DNA of 15,145 bases from Candidatus Hydrogenedentota bacterium (GCA_007118235.1 SKRY01000423.1:1-15145); one strand, 5' to 3'; shown: positions 1 through 8,648, numbered from the stretch's first letter. Notes: generated by a model from the sequence alone, not told the origin. A program made the numbers and translations.

Positions 1-252
1 ACGGTGTCCATTGGCGGGATCCCAAGGTCCATGAACGCGGAACCCGTAGCGCTGACCGGGTTCAACCTCGGGCAAGTAGGCGTGCCAGCAGTAGCCGGTA
101 ACCTCGTCGAGCGGAATACGGGTTTCGTTGCCGTCCTCATCGAACAGACACAACTCAACGCCTTCCGCCACTTCCGAAAACAACGAGAAATTCGTGCCCG
201 CGCCGTCATACACGGCGCCAAGAGGATAGGAATGACCCGGCCATACTTTCAT
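1..252 (-). CDS. glgX: Glycogen debranching enzyme GlgX, N-terminal part (runs off left edge)
   Basis: The first 84 codons of a minus-strand gene continue beyond the window. The protein opens [19 protein letters not shown] and carries [19 protein letters not shown] and [19 protein letters not shown]. These are the hallmark N-terminal segments of the GlgX/isoamylase-type GH13 family (CBM48 domain: VELCLFD strand and YGFRVHGP). Family members remove alpha-1,6 branches from phosphorylase-trimmed glycogen in the cytoplasm. The catalytic GH13 barrel is outside the window, so activity cannot be checked. The ATG at 252 is preferred because GGGGAG lies about 8 nt upstream; an in-frame ATG at 270 would place this ribosome site inside the gene. 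It lies 156 bp downstream of ribF with its own candidate promoter, so it is probably a separate transcription unit. Confidence 0.9.
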   Translation of the reverse strand, partial: MKVWPGHSYPLGAVYDGAGTNFSLFSEVAEGVELCLFDEDGNETRIPLDEVTGYCWHAYLPEVEPGQRYGFRVHGPWDPANGHR

Positions 253-299
253 ATTGAGCTCTCCCCGCATGATGTGCTGAACAAACTTTCAAAAACGCC

Positions 300-328
300 A
301 TGATACCGCACGACGGCGGCATGGCCAA
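300..328 (-). promoter_or_regulatory. Candidate sigma70-type promoter for glgX
   Basis: On the minus strand, TTGGCC (323-328) and TATCAT (300-305) are separated by 17 nt, the optimal spacing. The -10 box matches consensus at five of six positions and the -35 box at four. Transcription would start near 293, giving a leader of about 40 nt before the glgX ATG at 252. Identified by eye only. Confidence 0.45.
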
Positions 329-408
329 ACGCCATTATCTCTCACGCGGAACCTTGGGCGAACAGGTAAAGGCGCTCGGCGCATCCGCGCAACGCGGCGG
401 AAAGATCC

Positions 409-1347
409 TCAGCTTTGCGGAGCTTCGCCACCGAAATAGGCGCGGATGGCTTCCACGTCGCGTCCGATTTGCTGCACAAGGGCGTCCCGGCTGGGGAATT
501 TTCGTTCAGGCCGCAGCCGGTGATGAAAGACAATCTCGATTTCGTACCCCTGTATGTTGCGATCGAAGTCCAGGATGAACGCTTCAATGGCGGGTTCCTC
601 ATGGCGGATGGTGGGAGCGACGCCGATGTTCACGGCGGCCATGTGGGTTCGGCTATTGAGGTGGGCCTCGGCGGCGTAGACGCCTTGGGCGGGCACGGCG
701 CTATGATAGGGCTGGATGTTGGCGGTGGGATAGCCAATGGTTTGGCCGATGCTGCGTCCCGTCACGACTTCCCCTTGCAGGGTGTAGCGCCGTCCCAGAA
801 GCTCAGCCGCCTTCTCGAGATCGCCTTGGAGAATCCGCTCGCGGATGAGCGTGCTGCTTATGCGCTCGCCATCGATGAGTACGGGAGGCGCCTCGGTGAC
901 CTCGAATCCGTACCGGGCGGCGGCTTGCGTCAGGAAGTGATAGTCGCCCTCGGCTTGGTGGCCAAAGCGGAAGTCGTGGCCGATGACAATATGCTCGATC
1001 CCACACCGCTCCACCAAGATTTGCTGGACGAATTCCTCCGGCGTCATGCGCGCGGTTTCCGCGTTGAAAGGCAAGAAGAACACGGCGTCCATGCCCGCTT
1101 CCTCAAGCAACGCTAGCTTCTTCGCGTCACTGGTGAGGAGATTCGGGGCATGGCTGGGCGAGAAGAATTCGCGGGGATGAGGCCGCATGGTAAGCACGGC
1201 GGCCGCGCCGTTCCGCTCGCGGGCATGACGGCGGACCTGTTCGAGGATGCGCTGGTGGCCGAGATGGACGCCATCAAAGCTGCCGGCGGTCAACACCACA
1301 CGGGGCGGAGCATCCTCCAGCCGCCGGACATCCTCCACAACTCTCAT
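409..1347 (-). CDS. ribF: Bifunctional riboflavin kinase / FMN adenylyltransferase (RibF)
   Basis: The 312-aa cytoplasmic enzyme converts riboflavin to FMN and then FAD, using ATP twice. The N-terminal adenylyltransferase half (about 15-180) shows the nucleotidyltransferase motif GSFDGVHLGH at 22-31 and ISSTLIRE at 163-170. The C-terminal riboflavin kinase half (about 185-305) shows GRSIGQTIGYPTANI ending at 211, NIGVAPT at 240-246 and the likely catalytic Glu255 in EAFILDFD. Length and both domains are normal for the family. Its ATG overlaps the truB stop as ATGA (1344-1347), so it is translationally coupled and last in the rimP-to-ribF operon. The truB-ribF order is common in bacteria. The usual next gene, rpsO (ribosomal protein S15), is not found here. 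Confidence 0.96.
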   Translation of the reverse strand: MRVVEDVRRLEDAPPRVVLTAGSFDGVHLGHQRILEQVRRHARERNGAAAVLTMRPHPREFFSPSHAPNLLTSDAKKLALLEEAGMDAVFFLPFNAETARMTPEEFVQQILVERCGIEHIVIGHDFRFGHQAEGDYHFLTQAAARYGFEVTEAPPVLIDGERISSTLIRERILQGDLEKAAELLGRRYTLQGEVVTGRSIGQTIGYPTANIQPYHSAVPAQGVYAAEAHLNSRTHMAAVNIGVAPTIRHEEPAIEAFILDFDRNIQGYEIEIVFHHRLRPERKFPSRDALVQQIGRDVEAIRAYFGGEAPQS

Positions 1348-2243
1348 GATCCTCCGCCGATTACGCGCTTGGGCTGGATAAGAGGGGCCGCGGGCATGCC
1401 ACCCGCCTGGCCGACGGCCAGCAGCTTGCCGGCTTCATTCTTGATTTGAACCCAGCCGCCGTCCGTTCTGACGGGCGCCTCGATGTCGCCGGGCCCCAGC
1501 GTGCCCCCGTTGGCCACGATGCGCTCGCTGCCGCGCCGGACCACCACCACGGGCAGGTTGAGGACGCCGTCCACGGACAAGAGGCAGCGCTCGACATCCG
1601 CACGGGTTTGAAACGCGTCCGCGCGTTGGGCGTTCTCAAGCGAATGATGGCCGACCCAGGTCCGGCGCAACTCCGCCAGCGTGCCGCCACAACCCAGCTC
1701 CCGGCCCACGTCATGCGCCAATGTCCGGGCATAGGTGCCCCGGGTGCATCGAATGCGGAAGTACGCCTTGGGAGGCTCGAAGCGCAACAAGTCGAATTCG
1801 TGCACGGTGACCGTGCGAGACGGACGGTCCACCGTTTCGCCCTTGCGCGCGAGGGCGTAGAGACGGGAGCCGCCGCTCTTGACGGCGCTTACCATGGGCG
1901 GAACCTGTTGGATCTCACCGGTGAAACCCGCGAAGACTTCCTTGATCCGGTCTTCCGTAACAGTGTCCGGAACTTCGTGTTCCTCAAGGACTTCGCCTTC
2001 AATGTCCTGCGTGTCCGTGACGGTCCCGAGCAGCATGGCGCCTTCATAGACTTTGTCCAACCCGATGAGAAACTCGGACAGGCGCGTGGCCTGCCCCAGG
2101 CACAGGATGAGCAAGCCCGTGGCATTGGGATCCAAGGTGCCGGTGTGGCCGACGCGGCGAATCCCCGCCGCCCGGCGAATCATGTCCACCACATCGTGCG
2201 ACGTGCAGCCCGCGGGCTTGTCGACTAGCAAAATACCCTTCAA
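1344..2243 (-). CDS. truB: tRNA pseudouridine(55) synthase TruB
   Basis: The 299-aa enzyme isomerises U55 in the T-loop of tRNA. Its N-terminus GILLVDKPAGCTSHDVV is the family signature. The catalytic aspartate is Asp38 in VGHTGTLDPNATGLL, the same position as in the E. coli enzyme. Further family segments are YEGAMLLG, QQVPPMVSAVK, RIRCTRGTYARTLAHDVG and GCGGTLAELRRT. A C-terminal extension (about 230-299) carries GGWVQIKNEAGKLLAVGQA, resembling the PUA-like domain often found there. The ATG at 2243 overlaps the nrnA stop (ATGA at 2240-2243), and its own stop overlaps the ribF start, consistent with one coupled operon. Confidence 0.97.
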   Translation of the reverse strand: MKGILLVDKPAGCTSHDVVDMIRRAAGIRRVGHTGTLDPNATGLLILCLGQATRLSEFLIGLDKVYEGAMLLGTVTDTQDIEGEVLEEHEVPDTVTEDRIKEVFAGFTGEIQQVPPMVSAVKSGGSRLYALARKGETVDRPSRTVTVHEFDLLRFEPPKAYFRIRCTRGTYARTLAHDVGRELGCGGTLAELRRTWVGHHSLENAQRADAFQTRADVERCLLSVDGVLNLPVVVVRRGSERIVANGGTLGPGDIEAPVRTDGGWVQIKNEAGKLLAVGQAGGMPAAPLIQPKRVIGGGS

Positions 2244-3232
2244 GTGCTCTCTCCAACGATAGACGCCACGCGGTCCAACAAGACCCCGCGGGCTTCTTCC
2301 AAGGGCAACGCCAGCGTCGCCCCAGCGGCAAGCGCATGCCCGCCGCCTCCAAACTGCTGCAAGAATTCGGCTGAATTAAAGCCATTCCGCGAGCGCATGC
2401 TCACTTTAGTGGTGGTCTCGTCCAGTTCCCGGAACACTATCGCCACCTGAACGCTATCCACGTTGCGCAGGTAGTTGATAATGCCCTCCGTTTCATTGGG
2501 ACCGGCCTGCGCGGCGCGCATGTCCGCGCGTGAGATCGAGGCATGGGCCACGGCCCCGCCCGCGTGGAATTCGGCCCGCCCCAAGGCGCGGCGCATCAGC
2601 TCGAACTTGGCCGGGGTCATCCCGTCAAAGACACGTTCCGAGATGGCGGCCACATCAAGTCCCGTCTCTAGCAAGCGCGCGGCCAAGCGGTGGGTGCGGG
2701 GGGTGGTGTTGCTGAATCGAAAGCCGCCCGTGTCGGTGGCGATGGCGACATACAGCGCTTGCGCGGCCGCCCGTTCGATATCCACGCCCGCGGCGTCATG
2801 AAGCTCCATCACCAGCTCGCCGGAGGCCGCATAGGACGGGTCCACGAGATAATGATCGCCCAGCGGAGCATCCACGAGGTGATGGTCCAGCACCAGCACT
2901 TCGCGCGCCTTGCGAACCGCATCCGCGGCCCCGCCAAGGCGATCCCACGCGCTGGTGTCCACCACGACGGCCAAGTCACAGGGGGCATCCCACGCGTTAT
3001 CCGGAATCTTGATATCGCGGGCGCCGGGAAGCCATTGATAGGGAAAGGGCACGGGATCGTTGTTCAGGCATTGCGCCTCACGCACACCCAGCGCGCGCGC
3101 AAGGGCCGCCAGGCCGAGGGTGCTGCCGATGGCGTCGCCATCGGGGTGGAGATGACTCACGATGAGAACGCTTCCCGCCTTCCGCAGCCGCGCCACGGCC
3201 CCAGCGAGATCAACGTTGCTCATTGGCGCCAT
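2240..3232 (-). CDS. nrnA: DHH/DHHA1 phosphoesterase, NrnA-like oligoribonuclease / pAp phosphatase
   Basis: The predicted 330-aa cytoplasmic phosphoesterase belongs to the NrnA family, which degrades nano-RNAs and can dephosphorylate 3'-phosphoadenosine 5'-phosphate. The DHH domain shows SHLHPDGDAIGS (about 26-37), VVVDTS (89-94), the metal-binding LDHH (115-118) and TDTGGFRFSN (167-176). The DHHA1 domain ends with the substrate-binding loop FGGGGHALAAGA. The reading frame is open to an ATG at 3301, but those extra residues lie inside rbfA and look unlike the family. I chose the ATG at 3232 because GGGAGGA lies 11 nt upstream; 3223 is the alternative. It overlaps the 3' end of rbfA by 23 bp and truB by 4 bp. 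Its place between rbfA and truB is classical for this family. Confidence 0.93.
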   Translation of the reverse strand: MAPMSNVDLAGAVARLRKAGSVLIVSHLHPDGDAIGSTLGLAALARALGVREAQCLNNDPVPFPYQWLPGARDIKIPDNAWDAPCDLAVVVDTSAWDRLGGAADAVRKAREVLVLDHHLVDAPLGDHYLVDPSYAASGELVMELHDAAGVDIERAAAQALYVAIATDTGGFRFSNTTPRTHRLAARLLETGLDVAAISERVFDGMTPAKFELMRRALGRAEFHAGGAVAHASISRADMRAAQAGPNETEGIINYLRNVDSVQVAIVFRELDETTTKVSMRSRNGFNSAEFLQQFGGGGHALAAGATLALPLEEARGVLLDRVASIVGEST

Positions 3233-3584
3233 GGCCAGGCTCGTCCTCCCGCAATTCCTTGAACACGTCTTCGAGATGAAACACGCGATCCAGCGTTTCA
3301 TCCTCTAGGAAGCGTAGCTCGGGCGTGTAGCGCAGCCTCAGCTTCTTGCCGATCTCCCGCCGGATCCAGCCCGTGGATTGCTGTAGACCAGCCATCGACG
3401 CCTTGCGCTCGCTTTCGCCGCCGTATAGGCTCACGTACACACGGGCGTAGCGAAGATCCCTGGACATCTGCACATCCATGATCGACACGAAGCCAATGCG
3501 GGGATCCTTCACGCCCTGCATCATCAATTGAGCGATTTCCTGACGGATCAATTCCGCGACCCGCCTCGGTCTGCCTTCTTGCAT
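3210..3584 (-). CDS. rbfA: 30S ribosome-binding factor RbfA
   Basis: The 124-aa protein is the usual length for RbfA, a single KH-type-fold protein that binds the 30S subunit during late 16S rRNA 5'-end maturation and cold adaptation. Recognisable segments are RRVAELIRQEIAQLM, KDPRIGFVSIMDVQMSRDL, ARVYVSLYG and the C-terminal LRYTPELRFLEDETLDR. The ATG at 3584 directly follows the ylxP stop (TAA-ATG) without a strong ribosome site, which suggests coupling to ylxP translation. Position between infB/ylxP and nrnA/truB is the conserved bacterial order. Confidence 0.96.
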   Translation of the reverse strand: MQEGRPRRVAELIRQEIAQLMMQGVKDPRIGFVSIMDVQMSRDLRYARVYVSLYGGESERKASMAGLQQSTGWIRREIGKKLRLRYTPELRFLEDETLDRVFHLEDVFKELREDEPGHGANEQR

Positions 3585-3866
3585 TTATATCAGCTCTATG
3601 TCGTGGTCGACGAGTTCGGCGTCCGCATGGGTTTCGGCGAACCGGACCACCTTGTCGAGTTGCTCGCGCACATCCCGTTCGTGCTGAGCCACTATGCACA
3701 CAGCCACCTGAGCCCGCCCCCAGAGTTCCTGGTGATCGGTCTCGGCCACCGAGCAGTTGTGGCGCTTACGCAACACCTGCTTGAGACTATTCATCACCCG
3801 GCGTTTGTCCTTCAGGGAACGAGAACCAGGTATGAGGAAGTGGAGTTCGAGCACTCCAATGATCAC
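3585..3866 (-). CDS. ylxP: DUF503 family protein (YlxP-like)
   Basis: The 93-aa protein starts VIIGVLELHFLIPGSRSLKD, followed by KRRVMNSLKQVLRKRHNCSV, the standard opening of the DUF503/YlxP family found between infB and rbfA in many bacteria. The family has been linked to ribosome assembly; its biochemical role here is inferred from family and position only. The frame is open much further upstream (to 4037), but that part overlaps infB and has low-complexity, non-family sequence. The GTG at 3866 is chosen because AGAGG sits 7 nt upstream, overlapping the infB TAG stop, and because the protein then has the normal family length. It ends in TAA immediately before the rbfA ATG. Confidence 0.9.
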   Translation of the reverse strand: MIIGVLELHFLIPGSRSLKDKRRVMNSLKQVLRKRHNCSVAETDHQELWGRAQVAVCIVAQHERDVREQLDKVVRFAETHADAELVDHDIELI

Positions 3867-3876
3867 GGCCTTGCCT

Positions 3877-6822
3877 CTAGACCAAGGTCTTGGCCACCGC
3901 CTCCTGGCGATAGGTTTCGATAACGTCGCCCACGCGGATGTCTTCGTAGTTGTCGAACTTGATACCACACTCATATCCCGACGACACCGAGCGCGCATCA
4001 TCCTTGTGACGCTTGAGCGAGCCGACGCGGCCCTCACGAATCACGATGCCATCGCGAACGATCCGGGCATGGCTGTTGCGGGTGATCTCGCCGTCGGTCA
4101 CGTAACAGCCCGCGATATTGCCAAGGCCTGATGAGCGGAAGATGTCGCGGATCTCGGCGTGGCCCGTGACGATCTCGCGCATCTCGGGCTCGAGCAGACC
4201 TTCCAGGGCCTTCCGCACATCGTCGATGGCCTCATAAATGACGCGGTAGGTGCGGATATCCACACCTTCTTGCTCGGCCAGTTTCATGGCGCGCGCGTTG
4301 GCGTTCACGTGGAACCCAATAATCACGGCCTCGCTTGCGCTCGCCAGGAGCACGTCGGACTCGTTAATGCCGCCCACGCCGGTATGCACCAATTGAAGCC
4401 GCACTTCCTCGTTGCCCAGCTTCTCCAAGTTTGAACTCAACACGTCCACCGAACCCTGGACGTCGGCCTTGAGCACCACGTTGAGTTCACGCTTCTCGCC
4501 AGAGGCCAGCCGGGCCTGCAAATCCTCAAGGGTGATTTTGCGTTGAGCCGCGCCCTGCTTCTGGCGGTTGACTTCCATCCGCTTCTCGGCGATCTCCCGC
4601 GCCACGCGTTCCTCGGGAACCGCCACGAAGTGGTCGCCCGCGTCCGGGGGACGGTCGAAACCGGTAACCACGACCGGCGTGGAAGGGCCGGCCTCGTCGA
4701 CTTGCTTGTGATGAGAGTCGATCATGGTCCGGACGCGTCCATACGTCTCACCGGCGAGGAACACATCGCCGGTCTTGAGCGTGCCCTCTTGTATAAGGAC
4801 CCACGCGACCGGACCTTGTCCGCGGGAAATCTCGGACTCGATGACGACGCCCTGCGCCCGCTTGTTCGGATTCGCCTTGAGTTCAAGCAAGTCCGATTCG
4901 AGCACCAGCATCTCCATGAGTTCCTCAACGCCGTGGCCTTCCTTGGCCGAAATGTTGCGGATGATGGTGCTCCCGCCCCACGCCTCGTCGACGAGGTCAT
5001 ATCGCGTCAGCTCTTGACGAATCTTGTCGGGCTGCGCGTCGGGCTTGTCACACTTATTCACGGCCACCACGATGGGCACCTCCGCGGCCCGCGCGTGGTC
5101 GATGGCTTCCTGGGTCTGAGGCATGATGCCGTCATCCGCAGCCACGACCAGCACGACCACGTCGGTGGCCTGGGCGCCGCGCGCACGCATCTGCGTGAAC
5201 GCCTCGTGGCCTGGCGTGTCCAGAAACACCACGCGGCCATTGGGCATTTGCACGTCATAGGCGGCGATATGCTGGGTAATGCCGCCCGATTCGCCCTCGG
5301 CGACATTCGCCTCGCGGACCCGGTCCAACAAGGAAGTCTTCCCGTGATCCACGTGGCCCATGACGGTCACCACCGGCGGCCGGGACTGAAGGTCGGCGGG
5401 ATCGTCCGGAATGGGCGCCAGCACTTCCTCTTCCTCCGGAATCACGGCCTTAACCTCGTACCCAAAGGCCTCCGCCACCGTCCGCACCAAGTTCTGGTCC
5501 AGGGCTTGATTCTTGCTGGCCAGAACATCAAATTCCATCAGTTCCAGGATGAGGTCGTTCACCCCCATCTCCATGGCCGCGGCAAGTTCCTCCACGGTCA
5601 TGCTATCGCCCACTTCCAGCACTTGGGGTTGTTGTTCCATCTCGGCGGAATCCACGGAATCCGCATCACGGCGGCGGCGCTTCTTCTTTCGGCCCGCTCC
5701 CATGGCGCCGCTCTGATACTCTCGCACGGCCTGCGCCGCCTTTCTCCGCATATCTTCCTCCGATCGGGCCTTTTCGGCTCGCTTCTGCCGTTTTCGGGCA
5801 GTCTTGCCCGTCTTGGTCCCCGATTTTCTCGGTGCAGCGGGCTGTTTTGCCGCGGGTTTGGCCTTTTGCCGCTCCGCCGCTTTGCGTTTTACCTCAGCCA
5901 CCACCGCGGGATCGGGCTTGGCTTGGGAAGTGGCGGAACCTCGTTGCCGGGAGGCAACCCGCTTGAGTTCTTCCTCCTCTTGCTGCCGCTCGGCCTCGGC
6001 CAGAACCGAACTCGTTTCTTCCTCGGAATCCTCGGCCTCCGGATTTTGCTCGCCCTCCGTGTCCTGGACCTCTAGCTCAGTTCCATCCACAGCCGATCCA
6101 TCGGCGCGCACCACTTCGACCGCGCTTCCCGCGTGCTCAATGGCGCGTCCAATAACGAAGCTGCTCTCGGTTGGCTCCTTCTTCTTTTTCTTTTCCTTGG
6201 CCTTTTGGGGTTTGGCCTCGGCGGCCGGCGGCTCGGCCACAGGTTCCTCCGGCGGAGCCGGAACAGGCTCTTCGGGCGCGGCCTCGGTCACCTCGGCTGC
6301 CTCACCGGAGGCCGTCTCCGGCGCTTCCGCAACGGCTTCCTCTGGTTCGGCGGCCGGCTCCTCCGGCGGCGCGGAAGCGGCGGCCTCCGCTTCGGTTTCC
6401 TCCGGCGGCAATAGTTCAGCCATTACGCCCGAGGCAGACGCATCAACCGGCTCCGGAGAGGCTTCAGGGATCTCCGCCTCAGGTTCGGGCGCGCCGTCCA
6501 CTTCCTCTTCCTTGTCCTTCTTGGACTTAGCCGTGGACTTGGCCGTGGATTTCTTGGCCGGCGTTTTCTTGGCTGCGGACTTCTTGGCTGTAGCCTTCTT
6601 GCGCGCGGCTTGCTTCTTGGCTTTCTCCTGTTCCTTCCGGCGTTTTTCGCGGATACGGTCCGCCAACTCGGGGTCCTCATCCACATCGATGAGGATGTCG
6701 CACTCCTCGTCTCCGATTTCGGACTCAACCCCGTCTACCTCGTAGAGCATGTATCGGAGCTTTTCGACGGCGTCTTCCGCCGACATGTCCAAGCGTTTCG
6801 CCAGACGGGCCACTGTCTGCAT
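3877..6822 (-). CDS. infB: Translation initiation factor IF-2, with very long charged linker
   Basis: The 981-aa GTPase delivers initiator fMet-tRNA to the 30S subunit and promotes subunit joining. An IF2_N-type domain occupies about residues 1-55 ([19 protein letters not shown]). A low-complexity linker spans about 56-400. A second IF2_N-like domain (about 405-457) begins [19 protein letters not shown]. The G domain has G1 GHVDHGKT at 489-496, GGITQHI at 513-519, G3 DTPGHEAF at 535-542, G4 NKCD at 589-592 and G5 SAK at 625-627. Domains II, III and IV follow, with [40 protein letters not shown] and C-terminal [23 protein letters not shown] lies 10 nt before the ATG. It is 54 bp downstream of nusA; no ylxR or L7Ae-type gene lies between them. 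Confidence 0.98.
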   Translation of the reverse strand: MQTVARLAKRLDMSAEDAVEKLRYMLYEVDGVESEIGDEECDILIDVDEDPELADRIREKRRKEQEKAKKQAARKKATAKKSAAKKTPAKKSTAKSTAKSKKDKEEEVDGAPEPEAEIPEASPEPVDASASGVMAELLPPEETEAEAAASAPPEEPAAEPEEAVAEAPETASGEAAEVTEAAPEEPVPAPPEEPVAEPPAAEAKPQKAKEKKKKKEPTESSFVIGRAIEHAGSAVEVVRADGSAVDGTELEVQDTEGEQNPEAEDSEEETSSVLAEAERQQEEEELKRVASRQRGSATSQAKPDPAVVAEVKRKAAERQKAKPAAKQPAAPRKSGTKTGKTARKRQKRAEKARSEEDMRRKAAQAVREYQSGAMGAGRKKKRRRRDADSVDSAEMEQQPQVLEVGDSMTVEELAAAMEMGVNDLILELMEFDVLASKNQALDQNLVRTVAEAFGYEVKAVIPEEEEVLAPIPDDPADLQSRPPVVTVMGHVDHGKTSLLDRVREANVAEGESGGITQHIAAYDVQMPNGRVVFLDTPGHEAFTQMRARGAQATDVVVLVVAADDGIMPQTQEAIDHARAAEVPIVVAVNKCDKPDAQPDKIRQELTRYDLVDEAWGGSTIIRNISAKEGHGVEELMEMLVLESDLLELKANPNKRAQGVVIESEISRGQGPVAWVLIQEGTLKTGDVFLAGETYGRVRTMIDSHHKQVDEAGPSTPVVVTGFDRPPDAGDHFVAVPEERVAREIAEKRMEVNRQKQGAAQRKITLEDLQARLASGEKRELNVVLKADVQGSVDVLSSNLEKLGNEEVRLQLVHTGVGGINESDVLLASASEAVIIGFHVNANARAMKLAEQEGVDIRTYRVIYEAIDDVRKALEGLLEPEMREIVTGHAEIRDIFRSSGLGNIAGCYVTDGEITRNSHARIVRDGIVIREGRVGSLKRHKDDARSVSSGYECGIKFDNYEDIRVGDVIETYRQEAVAKTLV
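6208..6633 (-). repeat. Low-complexity repeat-like segment encoding the IF-2 linker
   Basis: Within infB, 6508-6633 encodes a Lys/Ala-rich run (residues about 64-105) built from imperfect AKK, AAKK, PAKK and TAKS units, resembling histone-H1-type tails. Next, 6208-6495 encodes a Glu/Pro/Ala-rich acidic run (residues about 110-205) with repeated EEP and PPEEP units. At DNA level these appear as imperfect direct repeats of the TTCTTGGC and TCCTCCGG types on the plus strand. The basic block followed by an acidic block is seen directly; its role is unknown. Confidence 0.6.
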
Positions 6823-6876
6823 CTATGTCCTACCTCCAAGAAGCTGCTTCTGCCGCCACATAGCGGGAAATCCTAC

Positions 6877-8037
6877 TTACATGGATTCCTCGCGTTCCCC
6901 CGTCTCGGGGGGCGATGATTCCAATTCCGGATCATGATCCTCGGGCGTGAAGAATCGCGGAACCTCCGGCTCGGGGATTTCGGCGGCTTCGTCCCCGCTG
7001 TCGGCGATCTCGGTCACACTCTTGATGTCTATACTCCATCCGAGGAGCTTGGAGGCCAGCCGCGCGTTTTGACCCCGTTTCCCAATAGCCAGCGATAACT
7101 GGTCCTGGGGCACAATCACGAGGATGGAGCGGCGTTCCTCGTCGACCGAAATATCCAGAATATCAGCGGGATTCAGGGCGTTCGCGCAAAATTCGGCGGG
7201 ATCCTGGCTCCACCGGACAATATCAATCTTCTCGCCGGCCAACTCTTCCACGACCGCGCGCACGCGGGAGCCCTTCATTCCCACGCATGCGCCCACGGGG
7301 TCCACATTGGGATCGTTGGAATGCACCGAGAACTTGGTGCGGCTTCCGGCCTCACGGGCGACCCCCTTGATTTCCACCGTGCCATCATAAATCTCGGGGA
7401 CTTCAACGAAAAACAACTCGCGCACCAACTCGCCCGTGGCCCGGGATAATACCACTTGCGGACCCCGCACCGTCTTCTCAACCTCCAGCAGGTACGCCCG
7501 AACGCGATCGCCCGCCTTGTAGTTCTCCCGGGGCGACTGCTCGCGGGCGGGAAGAATGGCCTCGGCTCTATCAATAGTTACATACACGTTCCCTTGAGCG
7601 ACGCGCTTCACCACTCCCGTGATCAATTGTCCCTCACGATGCTTAAACTCGTCAAATACTTGATCGCGTTCAGCATCCCGCAGTTTCTGAATGATGACCT
7701 GCCGCGCCGTCTGAGCGGCGATGCGCCCGAAGTCCCTAGGCTCGGCCGGGGCCTTCAAGCGGGCGCCGGGCACGGCCCCCGGATTTAGCGCCTTCGCATC
7801 CTCGAGAGCGATCTCCCGGCTGGGATCCTTGACGGCCTCCACCACCGTGCGAATCTCGTAGACCTTGAACTCAAGCGTCTTCGGATCCACATCCACCATC
7901 ACGTTCGCGGCGTGGGTCATCCCTTTTTTCGCCGCGCTCTCAATAGCGCTGCGAATCGCCTCGATGAGCGTCTCCCGATTGATGCTCTTCTCGGCTTGGA
8001 GTTGTTGTAGGATCACCTGCAAATTAACGTCCACCAT
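6877..8037 (-). CDS. nusA: Transcription termination/antitermination factor NusA
   Basis: The 386-aa RNA polymerase-binding factor modulates pausing, intrinsic termination and antitermination. The N-terminal polymerase-binding domain (about 1-130) contains RETLIEAIRSAIESAAKKG. The S1 domain spans about 136-200 (GQLITGVVKRVAQGNVYV, ILPAREQSPRENYKAGDRV). KH1 has VGACVGMKGSRVRAVVEEL (248-266) and KH2 has LSLAIGKRGQNARLASKLLG (314-333). After about residue 345 only an acidic, disordered-looking tail remains, so the two C-terminal acidic repeats of enterobacterial NusA are absent, as in many phyla. GAGG lies 5 nt before the ATG. It sits between rimP (138 bp upstream) and infB (54 bp downstream), the conserved operon order. 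Confidence 0.97.
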   Translation of the reverse strand: MVDVNLQVILQQLQAEKSINRETLIEAIRSAIESAAKKGMTHAANVMVDVDPKTLEFKVYEIRTVVEAVKDPSREIALEDAKALNPGAVPGARLKAPAEPRDFGRIAAQTARQVIIQKLRDAERDQVFDEFKHREGQLITGVVKRVAQGNVYVTIDRAEAILPAREQSPRENYKAGDRVRAYLLEVEKTVRGPQVVLSRATGELVRELFFVEVPEIYDGTVEIKGVAREAGSRTKFSVHSNDPNVDPVGACVGMKGSRVRAVVEELAGEKIDIVRWSQDPAEFCANALNPADILDISVDEERRSILVIVPQDQLSLAIGKRGQNARLASKLLGWSIDIKSVTEIADSGDEAAEIPEPEVPRFFTPEDHDPELESSPPETGEREESM

Positions 8038-8175
8038 AGGCTCCTCAATGAATCTAGGTCCGGACCTGCCGGAACCGCGTTATCGGCGACCCCACCCCCG
8101 CCGTTCTGTAATGGGATGTTCTACACGTTCGCTTCTCCGGCCGGTTCCGCCATCTTCCGAACTCCCTCCCCCACC
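8038..8175 (-). promoter_or_regulatory. G-rich foldable spacer between rimP and nusA
   Basis: This 138-bp gap is the only large gap in an otherwise compact operon. On the transcribed (minus) strand the rimP stop codon is followed by G runs of 3, 5 and 3 separated by single bases (8164-8176). A second G-rich stretch forms the loop of a hairpin with stem CGGCG/CGCCG (8084-8088 and 8099-8103). An outer 8-bp inverted repeat, CGGAACCG (8070-8077) and CGGTTCCG (8142-8149), can enclose that hairpin. A 12-bp palindrome AGGTCCGGACCT (8056-8067) lies just before the nusA ribosome site. The structures are seen by eye; a regulatory role is inference. Confidence 0.35.
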
Positions 8176-8631
8176 CTACCGGTCCAGGTTGGCCTTGTGG
8201 AGGTTGTCGATATGGATGTTGTACGGCGTTCCGTCGCATTCAATCACGATGAGACCGTCGCGAAACTCTTTCAAGACGCCCGTGAATCGTTTCCGGCCCG
8301 ATACCGGAGCCACCGTCTTCAGTTTCACGCGTTCCCCGGCATACTTCTGGAAATCCTCGGGCCGGCGGACGGGCCTGTCAAAACCCGGCGAGGATACCTC
8401 CAATACGTAGGCGCCCTTGACCAGATCCGCCGCGTCCAAGACCGGACTCAGCAATTGCGAAGCCGCCTGGCAGTCGTCCAGCGTGATTCCGCCGGGCTGG
8501 TCGATGAAGATGCGCAACGCCCATTGGCCGCTCTGCTGGGCGTACTCCACCTCGATGAGTTCGTAGCCCTGCTCCCGCAAATGCGGCTCAATGCAGCCCC
8601 ATACATTCCGCGCCGTCTCTAATGCTGTCAC
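8176..8631 (-). CDS. rimP: Ribosome maturation factor RimP
   Basis: The protein of about 151 aa is needed for maturation of the 30S ribosomal subunit. Family segments are GYELIEVEYAQQSGQWALRI, FIDQPGGITLDDCQAAS, the signature YVLEVSSPGFDRPVRRPEDF and, in the C-terminal SH3-like part, GRKRFTGVLKEFRDG. The frame is open to an ATG at 8724 (182 aa), but the extra N-terminus would be encoded by a perfect terminator-like hairpin at 8649-8676 and does not resemble RimP. I therefore chose the GTG at 8631, which has GAGG 5 nt upstream and gives the family's usual length of about 150 aa. First gene of the nusA-infB operon, as in most bacteria. Confidence 0.92.
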   Translation of the reverse strand: MTALETARNVWGCIEPHLREQGYELIEVEYAQQSGQWALRIFIDQPGGITLDDCQAASQLLSPVLDAADLVKGAYVLEVSSPGFDRPVRRPEDFQKYAGERVKLKTVAPVSGRKRFTGVLKEFRDGLIVIECDGTPYNIHIDNLHKANLDR

Positions 8632-8648
8632 GTAATCCTCGCTGCTAC

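Noticed and set aside
3867..4037. 57-residue N-terminal extension of ylxP (ATG at 4037)
   Set aside because: It overlaps the conserved C-terminus of infB, is Arg/Ser-rich and not part of the DUF503 family; the GTG at 3866 has a ribosome site.
4543..6075. 510-codon open frame on the plus strand opposite infB
   Set aside because: It is the antisense shadow of the certain infB gene: His/Leu/Gly-rich, no ribosome site, no recognisable domain. Long antisense frames are expected in GC-rich coding DNA.
5804..6745. 313-codon Ser/Ala-rich open frame on the plus strand
   Set aside because: It is the reverse of the Glu/Lys/Ala-rich IF-2 linker, so its Ser/Ala repeats are mirror images of those codons.
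8123..8155. 10-codon frame MAEPAGEANV on the minus strand in the rimP-nusA gap
   Set aside because: Too short, and with no conserved context or overlap with either neighbour to support translation.
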